Position numbers and translations under genes: made by a program
NCBI RefSeq assembly: GCF_963664135.1
Contig: NZ_OY760905.1
Location: forward strand, 186,001 to 250,000
DNA length: 64,000 bases
Direction of reading: 5' to 3'
From: an uncultured Acetobacterium sp.
Lineage (GTDB): Bacteria > Bacillota > Clostridia > Eubacteriales > Eubacteriaceae
Part shown: in pieces, positions 8,429-16,885 of the stretch
Layout of the letters: every line of letters starts with the position of its first letter
How positions within the stretch are numbered: position 1 is the stretch's first letter
Notes under the pieces: generated by a model
What the model was told of the DNA's origin: nothing
Seen by the model: the letters and a program-made list of their open reading frames with translations, nothing else
Databases searched by the model: none

Positions 8429-9103
8429 TCAAGAAACCTGAGCAATCGCACCGAGGTTTTCTTTTTTGAGCTGGCATTGTTTTTTGTAGGGAGAATGTTT
8501 GGTCTTAAATTCCGATGCCAAAGTGAGGGTGTCCAATTCTTCCACACAGGCAATCGAACCATTATGCAATTTTAAGGACTGATACAGGTTATTGGTTGCC
8601 AGACAGTCAGACAGGGCCCGATGGGCATTGGTGTTTTGAACGGCACATTTTTCGCAGGTGGACTTAAAGGTGTCGCCTGAACGTTGCTTTTCTCTGAACA
8701 ACTCTTTCAGATCGATGAAGTCATTTTTTAAATAATGATGCAGATGCGCTTCGCAATGATCATATAAAAAATTAATATCAAAATTAACATTATGACCGAC
8801 GAGAATCGTACTGCCAATAAAGGCAAGGAAGGACTCCAGCACCACTTCAATGGGATTCGCTTCGACAACCATCGCATTGGTGATACCAGTGAGATTTGAA
8901 ATATAGGGATTGATGGGGTTCTTAGGACGGACTAAGGACTGATAGATGGAGGTGATTTTATTACCACATACTTTTACAGCGCCAATCTCGATGATTTCAT
9001 CGACCTTGGGATTAAAACCAGTCGTTTCAATATCAACAATGACGTAATTATCAGGGAATATCAAAAGACTCGTGCCTTTATGTTCTCTTAACTTTGTATA
9101 CAT
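8429..9103 (-). CDS. DnaQ/DEDD-family 3'-5' exonuclease (PolC exonuclease-like)
   Basis: A 224-residue protein with all DEDDh exonuclease motifs: VDIETTG (Exo I), a GHNVNFDINFLY segment (Exo II), and HRALSDCLAT (Exo III). About 35 residues follow the core domain. This family includes the proofreading subunit of DNA polymerase III and many free-standing exonucleases. The start at 9103 is preceded by GAGGAGA in the gene direction. It is isolated, with a TATAAT box about 27 bases upstream of the start, so it is probably monocistronic. Confidence 0.88.
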   Translation of the reverse strand: MYTKLREHKGTSLLIFPDNYVIVDIETTGFNPKVDEIIEIGAVKVCGNKITSIYQSLVRPKNPINPYISNLTGITNAMVVEANPIEVVLESFLAFIGSTILVGHNVNFDINFLYDHCEAHLHHYLKNDFIDLKELFREKQRSGDTFKSTCEKCAVQNTNAHRALSDCLATNNLYQSLKLHNGSIACVEELDTLTLASEFKTKHSPYKKQCQLKKENLGAIAQVS

Positions 9104-9140
9104 AACGCGTTCTCCTCACAAATTAACTTTCATTATAGGC

Positions 9141-9200
9141 AATTGCGAAAGTACCGTGAGCCTTGTTGCCAGTTTGTGGAAATCAACAGCAAAGCAAATA
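9141..9200. repeat. Dispersed repeat copy 1 (TTGCGAAA...CAAAGCAAAT)
   Basis: ATTGCGAAAGTACCGTGAG plus a second block GTTTGTGGAAATC...AGCAAAGCAAAT also occur at 10611-10746 (both blocks) and, more diverged, at 20671-20745. An inverted piece of the first block lies at 12931-12945. This copy occupies the 350-bp gap upstream of the exonuclease gene. The rest of the gap (9201-9453) is AT-rich with no gene seen. Confidence 0.6.
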
Positions 9201-9453
9201 GTATTCGATTCTTTTAAATTAAGCAATTACTTATAACATCATAGTTTCCATAAAAGTTATTGAAAATCTTACTTTGGTACTTATATAACCAATTAGCTTT
9301 TAATTATTCACGTCCAGCTATTTTTTTTATGGATAAAATGAAAAAGTTAAATTTAAAGGGCTCAGCTTTGGTTAAGGTGTTGTGATTAGACGGAAACGAG
9401 CTTGTGAAGGTGCGATGAAGTAAAGAATACCAGCCAGGCATGAATCGCTTTAT

Positions 9454-10581
9454 TTAAACGGTCATTTTCGTCAAATAGTTGCCCAAGGCGTTTAATCCAT
9501 CAATCAGGGTCTGCTTGTCGCAGGCGTAGCCAATGCGGACACACTGTTCTTCTTCAAAACATTCGCCAGGAGTTAAGAATACCCCGGTTTGATGATATAA
9601 ATCTTTGCAGAATTCATAGGAATCCATCTCAAAATCATAGCACAGCAACGCCGTGGTACCGGCCTGCGGTTTTAGATAGGTAATATGGGGCTGGGTCTTA
9701 ATCCAGTTATCCAGAATGCTCAGGTTCTCCCGAACGATGGCTTTACTTCTGGCCAGCAGTGTCTCGGCGTGATTAAGAGCAATGGCGCCAATGGTTTCGT
9801 CCAGCATGCCGCAGCTGATCAGGGTATAGTCCCGATGAGAAAGGAAGGCCTCCATCACAGTCTGATCTCTGGTGGCGATCCAGCCCAGACGCAGCCCGGC
9901 CAGCGAAAAGACCTTGGACATACTGCTGACACTGATGCCTTTGTCATAGAGATCAGCAATCGATTCGCTGTCATCCTCATCCTGGGTTAGGCCCCGATAA
10001 ACCTCATCGCATAATAGGTAGGCATCGATGCTGCGGGCGATTTCGACAATTTCAGTGAGCATTTCTTTAGACATCAGGGCCCCGGTGGGATTATTGGGAT
10101 TATTGATGCAGATCAGCTTGGTTTCCGGGGTGGCAAGCCGCCGGAGTTCGGCCAGATCTGGCAGGAAATTATCTTTCATCTGGAGTTTCAACAGTTGTAC
10201 ATCGGCTTCAAATGATTCGGGAATGGCATACAATTGCTGATAGGTGGGGATAACGCTGATGATGCGGTCCCCGGGCTGAATGATCGAGTAGAAAATATGA
10301 TGGTTGGCACCGGCAGCGCCATGGGTGGTGATGATGTTTTCGGGTGCTATGGTTTTATAAAGCTGGCAGATGCCTTTTTTAAAGGCCGGGGCTCCCCAGA
10401 TATCGCCATAGGTTAAACGGCGACGACAGATTTCGGACAGGGAGGTTTCTTTATCGGTTCCGGTTAATTCAAACAACTGATCCAGCGAAATCGAGTCGAC
10501 GCAGGTTTCGGCAAGATTATAGACTGCGCCATCCTCATATTGATTCATCCATTCTTCGACTTTAAAGGGTTTTATGTTCAT
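9454..10581 (-). CDS. Pyridoxal phosphate aminotransferase, class I/II
   Basis: A 375-residue fold-type I aminotransferase. Landmarks are NNPNNPTGA, an LLCDEVYRGL segment whose Asp binds the pyridine nitrogen, and SSMSKVFSLAGLRLGW, where the Lys of SMSK forms the Schiff base with PLP. An Arg near the end (CVRIGYA) fits the substrate carboxylate binder. The start at 10581 has AAGGAGA upstream in the gene direction. The donor/acceptor pair cannot be read from sequence. A second aminotransferase and a MerR regulator follow on the map, which suggests related amino-acid or sulfur-amino-acid metabolism (inference). Confidence 0.88.
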   Translation of the reverse strand: MNIKPFKVEEWMNQYEDGAVYNLAETCVDSISLDQLFELTGTDKETSLSEICRRRLTYGDIWGAPAFKKGICQLYKTIAPENIITTHGAAGANHHIFYSIIQPGDRIISVIPTYQQLYAIPESFEADVQLLKLQMKDNFLPDLAELRRLATPETKLICINNPNNPTGALMSKEMLTEIVEIARSIDAYLLCDEVYRGLTQDEDDSESIADLYDKGISVSSMSKVFSLAGLRLGWIATRDQTVMEAFLSHRDYTLISCGMLDETIGAIALNHAETLLARSKAIVRENLSILDNWIKTQPHITYLKPQAGTTALLCYDFEMDSYEFCKDLYHQTGVFLTPGECFEEEQCVRIGYACDKQTLIDGLNALGNYLTKMTV

Positions 10582-10610
10582 GGTATGGTTCTCCTTAATA
10601 TGGTTTTAGG

Positions 10611-10746
10611 TATTTGCGAAAATACCGTGAGCTCTGCGTTCAGTTTCGCACGAAACAATTTTTGCACTAGGGCGAACAACATCTTCTTGTGCTGTTGGCC
10701 GTCACGTTACAAAATTGTTTGTGGAAATCGCCATCAAAGCAAATTA
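10611..10746. repeat. Dispersed repeat copy 2, longest form
   Basis: It contains the first block (TTGCGAAAATACCGTGAG) and the last block (GTTTGTGGAAATCGCC.. CAAAGCAAAT) of copy 1 with an extra 70 bp between them. The insert is bounded by an inverted pair, AAACAATTTT (10653-10662) and AAAATTGTTT (10711-10720). Like copy 1 it lies about 30 bases upstream of a minus-strand start codon. Confidence 0.6.
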
Positions 10747-10777
10747 TGTTTTTTTTTATGGAACTGGTTTTATTAAA

Positions 10778-11962
10778 TTAATAAACATCATTAAGTTGGG
10801 TCAGGTTTGCCAGGCGGCTGAGGGCTTCGTCCAGGGTGGCCTGGCCGCGGGCAAAGTGGAGCCGGATCAGGTGGGTGATATTTTCTTTAAAAAAGCTGGA
10901 ACCCGGTACGGCAGCAACACCGATTTCTTTGGCCATCCATTCGCAAAAGGCAAGATCAGTCCATCCGGCAAAACGCTTCATCGACAGAAATTGCGAAATA
11001 TCGACCAGTACAAAATAGGCGCCCTGAGGGATCGTGTGGTCCAAACCGATGCGATCCAGTCCCTGACAGAAATAATCCCGTTTTTGTGTATAGCGTTCAA
11101 TCAGGTCATGGTAGTAGTCATCCCCCAGATTGACCCCGACGCAGGCAGCCTCCTGAAGTGGCGAAGGCGCTCCTACCGTTAAAAAATCATGGACTTTTTT
11201 GGCACCTTCTACAACTGCTTCCGGTCCGATTAAGTAGCCCAGCCGCCATCCGGTGATGGAGTAGGTTTTAGAAAGCGAACTGCAGGTGATGGTGCGGTCA
11301 TACATACCCGGCAGACCAGCAAGATGGACATGCACATGGGGCTTGTAAACTATGTGCTCATATACCTCGTCGGTGATGACAAAGGCGTCGTAGGCGGTGG
11401 CCAGGGTGCCGATTAATTCCAGTTCCGCTCGGGTGAAGACCTTCCCGCAGGGGTTGGAGGGATTACAGACAATAATGGCTTTCACTCCCTGACGGAAGGC
11501 CTCTTCCAGCTGGTTGGGGTCAAAATTATAAGCGGGAGGATGCAATGGTACATAAATGGGTTCGGCACCGGACAAGATGGCGTCGGCGCCATAATTTTCA
11601 TAGAAGGGGCTGAATACGATCACCTTATCACCGGGATTGCAGATGGTCATCATCACCGCCATCATCGCTTCGGTACCGCCGCAGGTGACCAGCACCTCAG
11701 TTTCCGGATCAATATCTCGTTTGATGGCTCGGCCATGCTTGGCGGCCAGGGCATCCCGGAGATTTTTGGCACCATAGGTAATCGAATACTGATGCGGGCC
11801 ATCATAGGCGATTTTAGCCAGGGCGTCCAACAGCGGTTTTGGCGGATCAAAATCGGGAAAGCCCTGAGATAAATTGATGGCATGATGGGCATCGGCGATC
11901 CGGGTCATCCGTCGGATGACTGAATCGGTGAATTGGGTAATGCGTTGGCTGAGTTCTGGCAT
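10778..11962 (-). CDS. Pyridoxal phosphate aminotransferase, class I/II (aspartate-type)
   Basis: A 394-residue aminotransferase. Landmarks are INLSQGFPDFDPP near the N-terminus, SNPCGKVFTRAEL, ITDEVYEHIVY and SSLSKTYSITGWRLGY with the PLP-binding Lys. ATG at 11962 is chosen because GTGGAG just upstream is its ribosome site; the longer frame from a GTG at 11974 would place that site inside the gene. A strong MerR-type promoter in the spacer to the divergent regulator points into this gene, so the regulator very likely controls it. Substrate unknown; the family includes aspartate, aromatic and kynurenine-type aminotransferases. Confidence 0.9.
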   Translation of the reverse strand: MPELSQRITQFTDSVIRRMTRIADAHHAINLSQGFPDFDPPKPLLDALAKIAYDGPHQYSITYGAKNLRDALAAKHGRAIKRDIDPETEVLVTCGGTEAMMAVMMTICNPGDKVIVFSPFYENYGADAILSGAEPIYVPLHPPAYNFDPNQLEEAFRQGVKAIIVCNPSNPCGKVFTRAELELIGTLATAYDAFVITDEVYEHIVYKPHVHVHLAGLPGMYDRTITCSSLSKTYSITGWRLGYLIGPEAVVEGAKKVHDFLTVGAPSPLQEAACVGVNLGDDYYHDLIERYTQKRDYFCQGLDRIGLDHTIPQGAYFVLVDISQFLSMKRFAGWTDLAFCEWMAKEIGVAAVPGSSFFKENITHLIRLHFARGQATLDEALSRLANLTQLNDVY

Positions 11963-12021
11963 AAGTTTCTCCACTATTTATATTTTTAAGATTGCGATTG
12001 TACTTTATGTTTATTAATGAT

Positions 12022-12052
12022 AGGATAAACCATACAGTAACGGTATAGTCAA
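12022..12052 (-). promoter_or_regulatory. MerR-type promoter/operator (19-bp spacer) for the aminotransferase gene
   Basis: Read on the minus strand: -35 TTGACT (12052-12047), a 19-bp spacer, then -10 TATCCT (12027-12022). The spacer is filled by an imperfect 10-1-10 dyad (12029-12049; half-sites ACTATACCGT and, inverted, ACCATACAGT, 8 of 10 matching). The overlong spacer filled by a dyad is the hallmark of MerR-activated promoters. It lies between the aminotransferase and a divergent MerR gene. Confidence 0.85.
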
Positions 12053-12075
12053 GTAAAATTATTCTAGGAGGCACC

Positions 12076-12906
12076 ATGAAAGAAGCAGTTAACTCGCGGA
12101 TCAAAACGGCCGATTTTGCCCGGATGTGTGGGACCAATAAACGGACCTTGATTTATTATGATGAGATTGACCTGTTTTCACCCACGGAGCGAGATGAAAA
12201 TGGGTATCGGTATTACAGCGAAGCTCAGTATGATGTGTTTCTGGTGATCTCGGCTTTGAAAGAAATTGGAATGCCGCTGGAACAAATCAAAAATTATCTG
12301 GATCATCGTAATTCGGAGCTGTTGAACAAGCTGCTGATTGCCCAGGAAGAAAAAATCAATGCAGAGATTATTGAGCTGCTGCGGATTCAGGAGATGATCC
12401 AGACTAAAAAGAAACTGTTGAAAATTGGCGGGGAAGTTGCCAGTAATGTCGTTGTCTTTGAAACTGTTCCAGAGGAATACCTGGTCTTAAGTGATTTGGC
12501 CGACAGCAGTGATCATGAGGTCGTGATGCCGATTCTCTACAATCATCTGTCCACTTGTCACCGGGAGCAACTTAATGTGGGTCATCCCTTTGGGGCCATT
12601 ATTTCCGGGGACAGCCTGTTAAATGGAGAATTTGACCGTTACGCTTATTTTTTTACCAAAATCTCCAAACCCCTTCAGTCTGAAAAATTGTTCCGAAAAC
12701 CAGCCGGGATCTATGCCACCATCTATTTGAAAGGCGATTACTACGAGAGCGAAACGACCTATGATAAGCTACTAACAGCCATTCTTCAGGAAGGTTATGC
12801 GATCTGCGGATTCTCCTACAAAGAAGGCATTATTGACGAAATCGCTGAGAAATCAGTGGATGCCTACCTCACGAAGATTTCGGTGTTGGTAGAAAAAGAT
12901 GTTTAA
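12076..12906 (+). CDS. MerR family transcriptional regulator with GyrI-like effector domain
   Basis: A 276-residue protein. The N-terminal winged-helix MerR domain (FARMCGTNKRTLIYYDEIDL and GYRYYSEAQYDVFLVI) is followed by a dimerising coiled coil (about residues 80-120). A C-terminal domain of about 150 residues resembles the BmrR/GyrI small-molecule binding fold. MerR proteins bind a dyad in an overlong promoter spacer and twist it to activate transcription; exactly such a site lies 24 bases upstream, pointing the other way. The ATG follows TAGGAGG. It probably senses a small organic ligand tied to the adjacent aminotransferase. Confidence 0.9.
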   Translation: MKEAVNSRIKTADFARMCGTNKRTLIYYDEIDLFSPTERDENGYRYYSEAQYDVFLVISALKEIGMPLEQIKNYLDHRNSELLNKLLIAQEEKINAEIIELLRIQEMIQTKKKLLKIGGEVASNVVVFETVPEEYLVLSDLADSSDHEVVMPILYNHLSTCHREQLNVGHPFGAIISGDSLLNGEFDRYAYFFTKISKPLQSEKLFRKPAGIYATIYLKGDYYESETTYDKLLTAILQEGYAICGFSYKEGIIDEIAEKSVDAYLTKISVLVEKDV

Positions 12907-12967
12907 TACGAAACTGGGCCCAAAGCGCACAGTACTTTCGCAATTAGCTAACAGGTGATAAATAAAA

Positions 12968-13002
12968 AAGGATTGAATCCTGCTAAACAGGACACAATCC
13001 TT
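12968..13002. terminator. Terminator between convergent MerR and ferritin-like genes
   Basis: AAGGATTG-AATCCTG loop CAGGACA-CAATCCTT is a strong stem; A-runs lie on the left and a short T-rich side on the other strand. It serves the minus-strand gene and possibly both. Just before it, 12931-12945 holds an inverted piece of the TTGCGAAAGTAC dispersed repeat. Confidence 0.75.
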
Positions 13003-13025
13003 GGACGTTGTATCGATCGTCGTTT

Positions 13026-13481
13026 TTAAACTTCAGCTAATAGTTTTTCTAGAATGACCAGATGGCCTTGTTCTTCTTTAATGATGGTTTCCAGCATTTT
13101 TTGGGTAGGTTCTTTGGAGTATTTAGATAAAAATTCATAATATTCAATTGAATTTTTTTCGGTCAGGATGCCTTCTTCGACAGCATCTTTGATGGTGTCC
13201 AGTTTTACCTGCTCACGGTTAAACGCTGCTGAAGCGGCATAACCTTTAAAATAAGCAGTGACTTCTTCATCAAACAGATAATCAACCTGTGGTTTATCTT
13301 TTAAACCATCAAATAAGCTTTTAAAATAAATGGCATGTTTTATTTCGTCTGCTGCTAATCTGTTTAGGGTATCTTTAACAGCTCCTTGTGCTTTGGCAGC
13401 CCATTTTTCATAGAACTTTGTGCCTTCTTCTTCCAGGTTGATGGCCAGTTGTAACACTTCGTAGATTGATGCATTTTCCAT
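13026..13481 (-). CDS. Ferritin-like / rubrerythrin-family protein
   Basis: A 151-residue four-helix protein with iron-binding carboxylates in the expected spacing: NLEEEGTKFYE, ADEIKHAIYF, IEYYEF and IKEEQGHLVIL (two ExxH pairs). There is no C-terminal rubredoxin CxxC domain, so it is the diiron part only. The ATG at 13481 is chosen because GGAGGAAATAAAT directly before it is the ribosome site; an upstream ATG at 13496 would include that site in the coding sequence. The family protects anaerobes from peroxide and oxygen stress or stores iron. It appears to be a single-gene unit. Confidence 0.85.
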   Translation of the reverse strand: MENASIYEVLQLAINLEEEGTKFYEKWAAKAQGAVKDTLNRLAADEIKHAIYFKSLFDGLKDKPQVDYLFDEEVTAYFKGYAASAAFNREQVKLDTIKDAVEEGILTEKNSIEYYEFLSKYSKEPTQKMLETIIKEEQGHLVILEKLLAEV

Positions 13482-13642
13482 ATTTATTTCCTCCATTTGA
13501 TCCTTCGTTTTTTATTCGGTTGTTATAAAGTTGATTGTATCTTATATAAGAAGTATTTTCAAGAAATTTAGCAGTGATATTTTTGTCATTTCAATCGGGT
13601 GGAACAGTACAGTTATTCGATCGCCATTTAGATACGTGCAAA

Positions 13643-13680
13643 AAAGTACCGGTTACTGTTTAACCAGTGACCGGTACTTT
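13643..13680 (-). terminator. Terminator of the DUF3089 lipoprotein gene
   Basis: AAAGTACCGGTTACTG and CCAGTGACCGGTACTTT form a near-perfect stem with a small loop; on the minus strand it ends in a T-rich run. It lies 28 bases after the lipoprotein stop. Confidence 0.8.
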
Positions 13681-13708
13681 GGGACAGGAATTTTTAGAGC
13701 GTCAATTT

Positions 13709-14767
13709 TTATTTATGTTCTTTTAAATAATTGGCCGCCCGCAGTTCGGCGTTGGCCTGAATATCAAAGTAATAGAAGGGGAAGTCATAGCTGTGGAAGA
13801 CGCCTTTGCCAAACATGGCCGATCCCGGTGCGTAGGTGTTGACATCCACGGTGCTGCAGATGATGACCCCTTTGGCTTTGTCGACCTGAGCATCGGCAAA
13901 GTTCATCACCTTCACAGGGGTACCATCGGGATTTTTGACCACTGAACCATCGGAATTCAATTGCAGCGAGCCCAGGTTATCGGAGGCTGGCGCCACGGTT
14001 TCGTCAGTGGTCCAACTGATCGGGTTGATAGCATGAGCGGTGGGCAGAACCACACCGTCAGAACCTTCAATGGTGGGGGCTTGGGTGTTGTAGGAAATAA
14101 TAACCCCGGTGTCGCCGGCACTGGTGGCAAATTTCAGGTTAGGGTTTTGGGCCAGGTAATCATCGGTGATGGAATAGCCAATGACATAGGCAGCAATCAT
14201 GCGTTTGTAGACATCGGGGTGTTCTTTCATGTAATCCTGTAAGATATAGATCATGACATTCGAACCCTGGGAATGACTGGCCAGAATAAAGGGACGGCCG
14301 TTATTGTAGTGCTCAATGTAGTAGTCAAAGGCGGCCGTGGCATCGGTCAGCGGAACACCTTTGACAATATCCTGTTGCTCACCAACTGGCATCTGCAGAG
14401 TTGAACCGGCATCGTCCTGACGATAATAGGGCGCATAGATGTTGGCCGTGTTTTCAAAAGCAGTGGCCTGTCGTTCATAGGCTAGTTTGGACTGTGTGAG
14501 CATCACCGGGTTGTCAATTTCGCAGATGATCGGGTCATCAGCATTGACCTTAGCCCAGGCGGAAGGGTACAGGTAGAAGACATCCACCGCTTTGGTGTTT
14601 TCGGTGGGGAGGTTCAGCCAGTGGGCGCTTTGGCTATAATCAGTTGGCACGATGGCATCAGACTTCTCAGTCTGAGCGGTATCTTTCTTGGCGGTGGTGC
14701 ATCCGGCAACTGCCAGACAGCAGATTAATAGGGCAAGGGCAATGGATAGAATTACTTTTCTTTTCAT
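13709..14767 (-). CDS. DUF3089 domain lipoprotein (alpha/beta-hydrolase-like)
   Basis: A 352-residue secreted lipoprotein. The signal peptide ALALLICCLAVAGC ends in a lipobox with the Cys near residue 23. The body begins with the DUF3089 motif VDVFYLYPSAW and contains the nucleophile elbow SHSQGSN, as in alpha/beta hydrolases. ATG at 14767 with AAGGAGC upstream is chosen; a longer in-frame extension to 14926 lacks a ribosome site and would hide the signal peptide. Members are putative lipases/esterases of unknown substrate, here anchored outside the membrane. Confidence 0.85.
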   Translation of the reverse strand: MKRKVILSIALALLICCLAVAGCTTAKKDTAQTEKSDAIVPTDYSQSAHWLNLPTENTKAVDVFYLYPSAWAKVNADDPIICEIDNPVMLTQSKLAYERQATAFENTANIYAPYYRQDDAGSTLQMPVGEQQDIVKGVPLTDATAAFDYYIEHYNNGRPFILASHSQGSNVMIYILQDYMKEHPDVYKRMIAAYVIGYSITDDYLAQNPNLKFATSAGDTGVIISYNTQAPTIEGSDGVVLPTAHAINPISWTTDETVAPASDNLGSLQLNSDGSVVKNPDGTPVKVMNFADAQVDKAKGVIICSTVDVNTYAPGSAMFGKGVFHSYDFPFYYFDIQANAELRAANYLKEHK

Positions 14768-15233
14768 TTTGAGCTCCTTTGTTTTTAATTTGTTTTTTGA
14801 GTTGATGGTAATGTGTTTTAACGTTTTCAGTATAGATGAAAGTGCGGCAAAAGTATATAGCAATAATCGAAAATGAGCGGATAAATTATTACCGATTGTG
14901 AAAGTGTCCGGCATTTGTGTAAGCATGGATGATGCGATAACTTAAACGAACCGATTGAATAAGCTATAATACACTACAGTTTATTTGTCAGTGAGCAGGC
15001 AAGAATGGATAAAATAATTGATCTTTACAGTAAGATGGGGTAGAATTATATATAACCTTTAAAATAAGCGTGGTTCGCAGAAGTTATCATGACACAAACT
15101 CAAAGATCCAACTCAACTACATATCGGAAGAGAAATCGTGCAAGTGGAAACCGTTTTTCAGATTATCTGAGGAGCGGTTTTGTTAATAATCGAATGCCAG
15201 CGGGTGTTTGATGAAATAAAATTGGAGGAAAAG
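14768..15233. other. Intergenic region between divergent genes; no gene seen
   Basis: The AT-rich 466-bp spacer between the DUF3089 gene (minus) and the AI-2E permease (plus) must contain two promoters. A TATAAT box is visible at about 14964-14969, and GTGGAAACCG...CGGTTTT near 15145-15180 can form a weak hairpin. No reading frame with codon-like content was recognised. Confidence 0.4.
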
Positions 15234-16313
15234 ATGGAATCCCCTTATGACAAAAAAAGACAGTTTATCATAAATGCTGTTTATATTCTATTGGTTGTGG
15301 CGATCGTGTACTTGATTTTTAAGTATGCCATATCCTTATTAAGCCCTTTTATTTTGGCGTTTCTGATTGCTTATGTACTTAAAGGGCCGGCAAAAGCGAT
15401 TTCACAATGGACAAAATTGCCGAATAAGCTGGTATCCTTTATTCTGGTGCTGGTGTTTTATGGCGGCGCTGGGATTTTAATCGCGTTGGTTGGGGTCAAA
15501 TTGATTTCAATCCTTTCGAATACGTTCACCGCATTGCCAGAAATCTACGAATATCAATTCAGACCCTTTCTGTTGACCACCTTCGACGGGATTGAACAGA
15601 CGGTTTTTCTGATTGATGCGGCACTCGTTGATGTTTTAAATACTGCCTCAGAACAGTTGGTCAATTACTTAGGTGACAATGTTACCAGCATATCCCTGAC
15701 ATTTGTAGCATACTTATCAGACTTTGCGACATCCTTGCCGGGATTTTTAATTAAGGTTCTTTTGATGGTGATCGCAACCTTTTTTATGGCGATTGATTAT
15801 GAGGTCTTATCATCATTCGTGTTTCGGCAGTTTTCGGAAAAGGCTAATGAGATTATCCGGACCATCAAAAATTATATTGTCAATACCTTATTTGTCGTCA
15901 TTCGATCCTATGCACTGATTATGTCGATTACATTTGTTGAACTCTCGATCGGGCTGTCCATTGTGGGGATTGACAATCCCATCCTGATTGCCTTTTTTAT
16001 CGCCATTTTTGATATTTTACCGGTGCTGGGAACCGGTGGCGTGATGATTCCCTGGACGATCATAACATTGATCCAGGGAGATTATCAGACGGCACTGGGA
16101 TTGCTGCTGGTATATGTTTTTGTGACGATCATCCGTAATATTTTAGAGCCTAAAATTGTCGGCGGCCAGCTTGGGCTTCATCCGGTGGTTACTTTAATAA
16201 GCATGTTTTTAGGCGCGAATCTGCTGGGAGTTTTGGGTCTGTTTGGATTTCCCATTGCGCTCTCGCTGCTAAAATATTTAAATGATGTCGGAACCGTGAA
16301 AGTGTTTAAATAA
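15234..16313 (+). CDS. AI-2E family transporter (PerM/TqsA-type permease)
   Basis: A 359-residue integral membrane protein with about eight hydrophobic segments: two near residues 15-60, a long soluble loop (about 100-150) and a cluster of helices to the end. The family signature FDILPVLGTGGVMIPW lies near residue 265, and an ILEPKIVGGQLGLHP segment follows. Members export autoinducer-2 or small solutes or act as Na+/H+ antiporters; the function here is open. The ATG at 15234 follows TTGGAGGA; an upstream in-frame TTG at 15180 has no suitable ribosome site. Confidence 0.87.
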   Translation: MESPYDKKRQFIINAVYILLVVAIVYLIFKYAISLLSPFILAFLIAYVLKGPAKAISQWTKLPNKLVSFILVLVFYGGAGILIALVGVKLISILSNTFTALPEIYEYQFRPFLLTTFDGIEQTVFLIDAALVDVLNTASEQLVNYLGDNVTSISLTFVAYLSDFATSLPGFLIKVLLMVIATFFMAIDYEVLSSFVFRQFSEKANEIIRTIKNYIVNTLFVVIRSYALIMSITFVELSIGLSIVGIDNPILIAFFIAIFDILPVLGTGGVMIPWTIITLIQGDYQTALGLLLVYVFVTIIRNILEPKIVGGQLGLHPVVTLISMFLGANLLGVLGLFGFPIALSLLKYLNDVGTVKVFK

Positions 16314-16394
16314 GAAAAGAATAAAGCTGTCCCCAAAAGTCGTGTTTGATTAAACATCAAGAATAGATGATTTCGTACTGATTAATGATTTGAT

Positions 16395-16515
16395 AAACAC
16401 ATCGGCCCCAATCCGGTGTGTTTATTTTTTTACCTCAACGTCGATAAAATCTTTTTCTCTGCGCCATTAAGTGATACAATAAATCCATTCAAATCGATTA
16501 CACCGGCATTGATAC
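16395..16515 (+). repeat. Terminator-plus-promoter repeat, copy T1
   Basis: Hairpin AAACACATCGG..CCGGTGTGTTT with a T-run, then a tail with GCCATTAAGTGATACAATAA and ATCCATTCAAA. Copies T2 (29653), T3 (48693) and T4 (55528) share the tail GCCATTAAATGATACAAT almost exactly, though hairpin arms vary in compensated ways. TGATACAAT looks like an extended -10. T1 follows the AI-2E gene and precedes a gene fragment and the MATE-fusion operon. Confidence 0.75.
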
Positions 16516-16531
16516 CTGAAGCGAAAAAACG

Positions 16532-16726
16532 GTAATTTCAATAGAAGATGCAGGCGAAGGCGTCTATGCGGTTACAAATTGGTTGGCGGATACCGGAAAT
16601 CAGGTCACAACAAAGCTTTATTCCGGGTATCGCCATGAAATCCACAACTATCGGGATATTCGCGACAAGGTAGAAGATGGAATGATCGACTTTATCAATA
16701 AGGTCATTGCGACTAAGGAAAGTTGA
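16532..16726 (+). pseudogene. Alpha/beta hydrolase (monoacylglycerol lipase-like) C-terminal remnant
   Basis: An open stretch of 64 codons ending in TGA without any start. It encodes GEGVYAVTNWLADTGNQV and KLYSGYRHEIHNYRD, matching the tail of serine-aminopeptidase S33/lysophospholipase enzymes, where the RHE histidine completes the catalytic triad. The N-terminal nucleophile part is absent. It joins directly onto repeat T1, so recombination there probably cut the gene. From 16727 to 16885 only the upstream region of the next gene is seen. Confidence 0.65.
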
Positions 16727-16885
16727 TTTAAAGCGCAGAATTTACATGTGATGGTGCCGTTCCCTATTAGGTGATATTGTTCAAAAATTGAGGGACACCC
16801 TGAAAAAAATTGCAAAAGATGAGTAGCTATGGAGAAAAATAAGAAAATTGAATGTTAAATAGGCGGCAACAATGGAGGCACAAAT

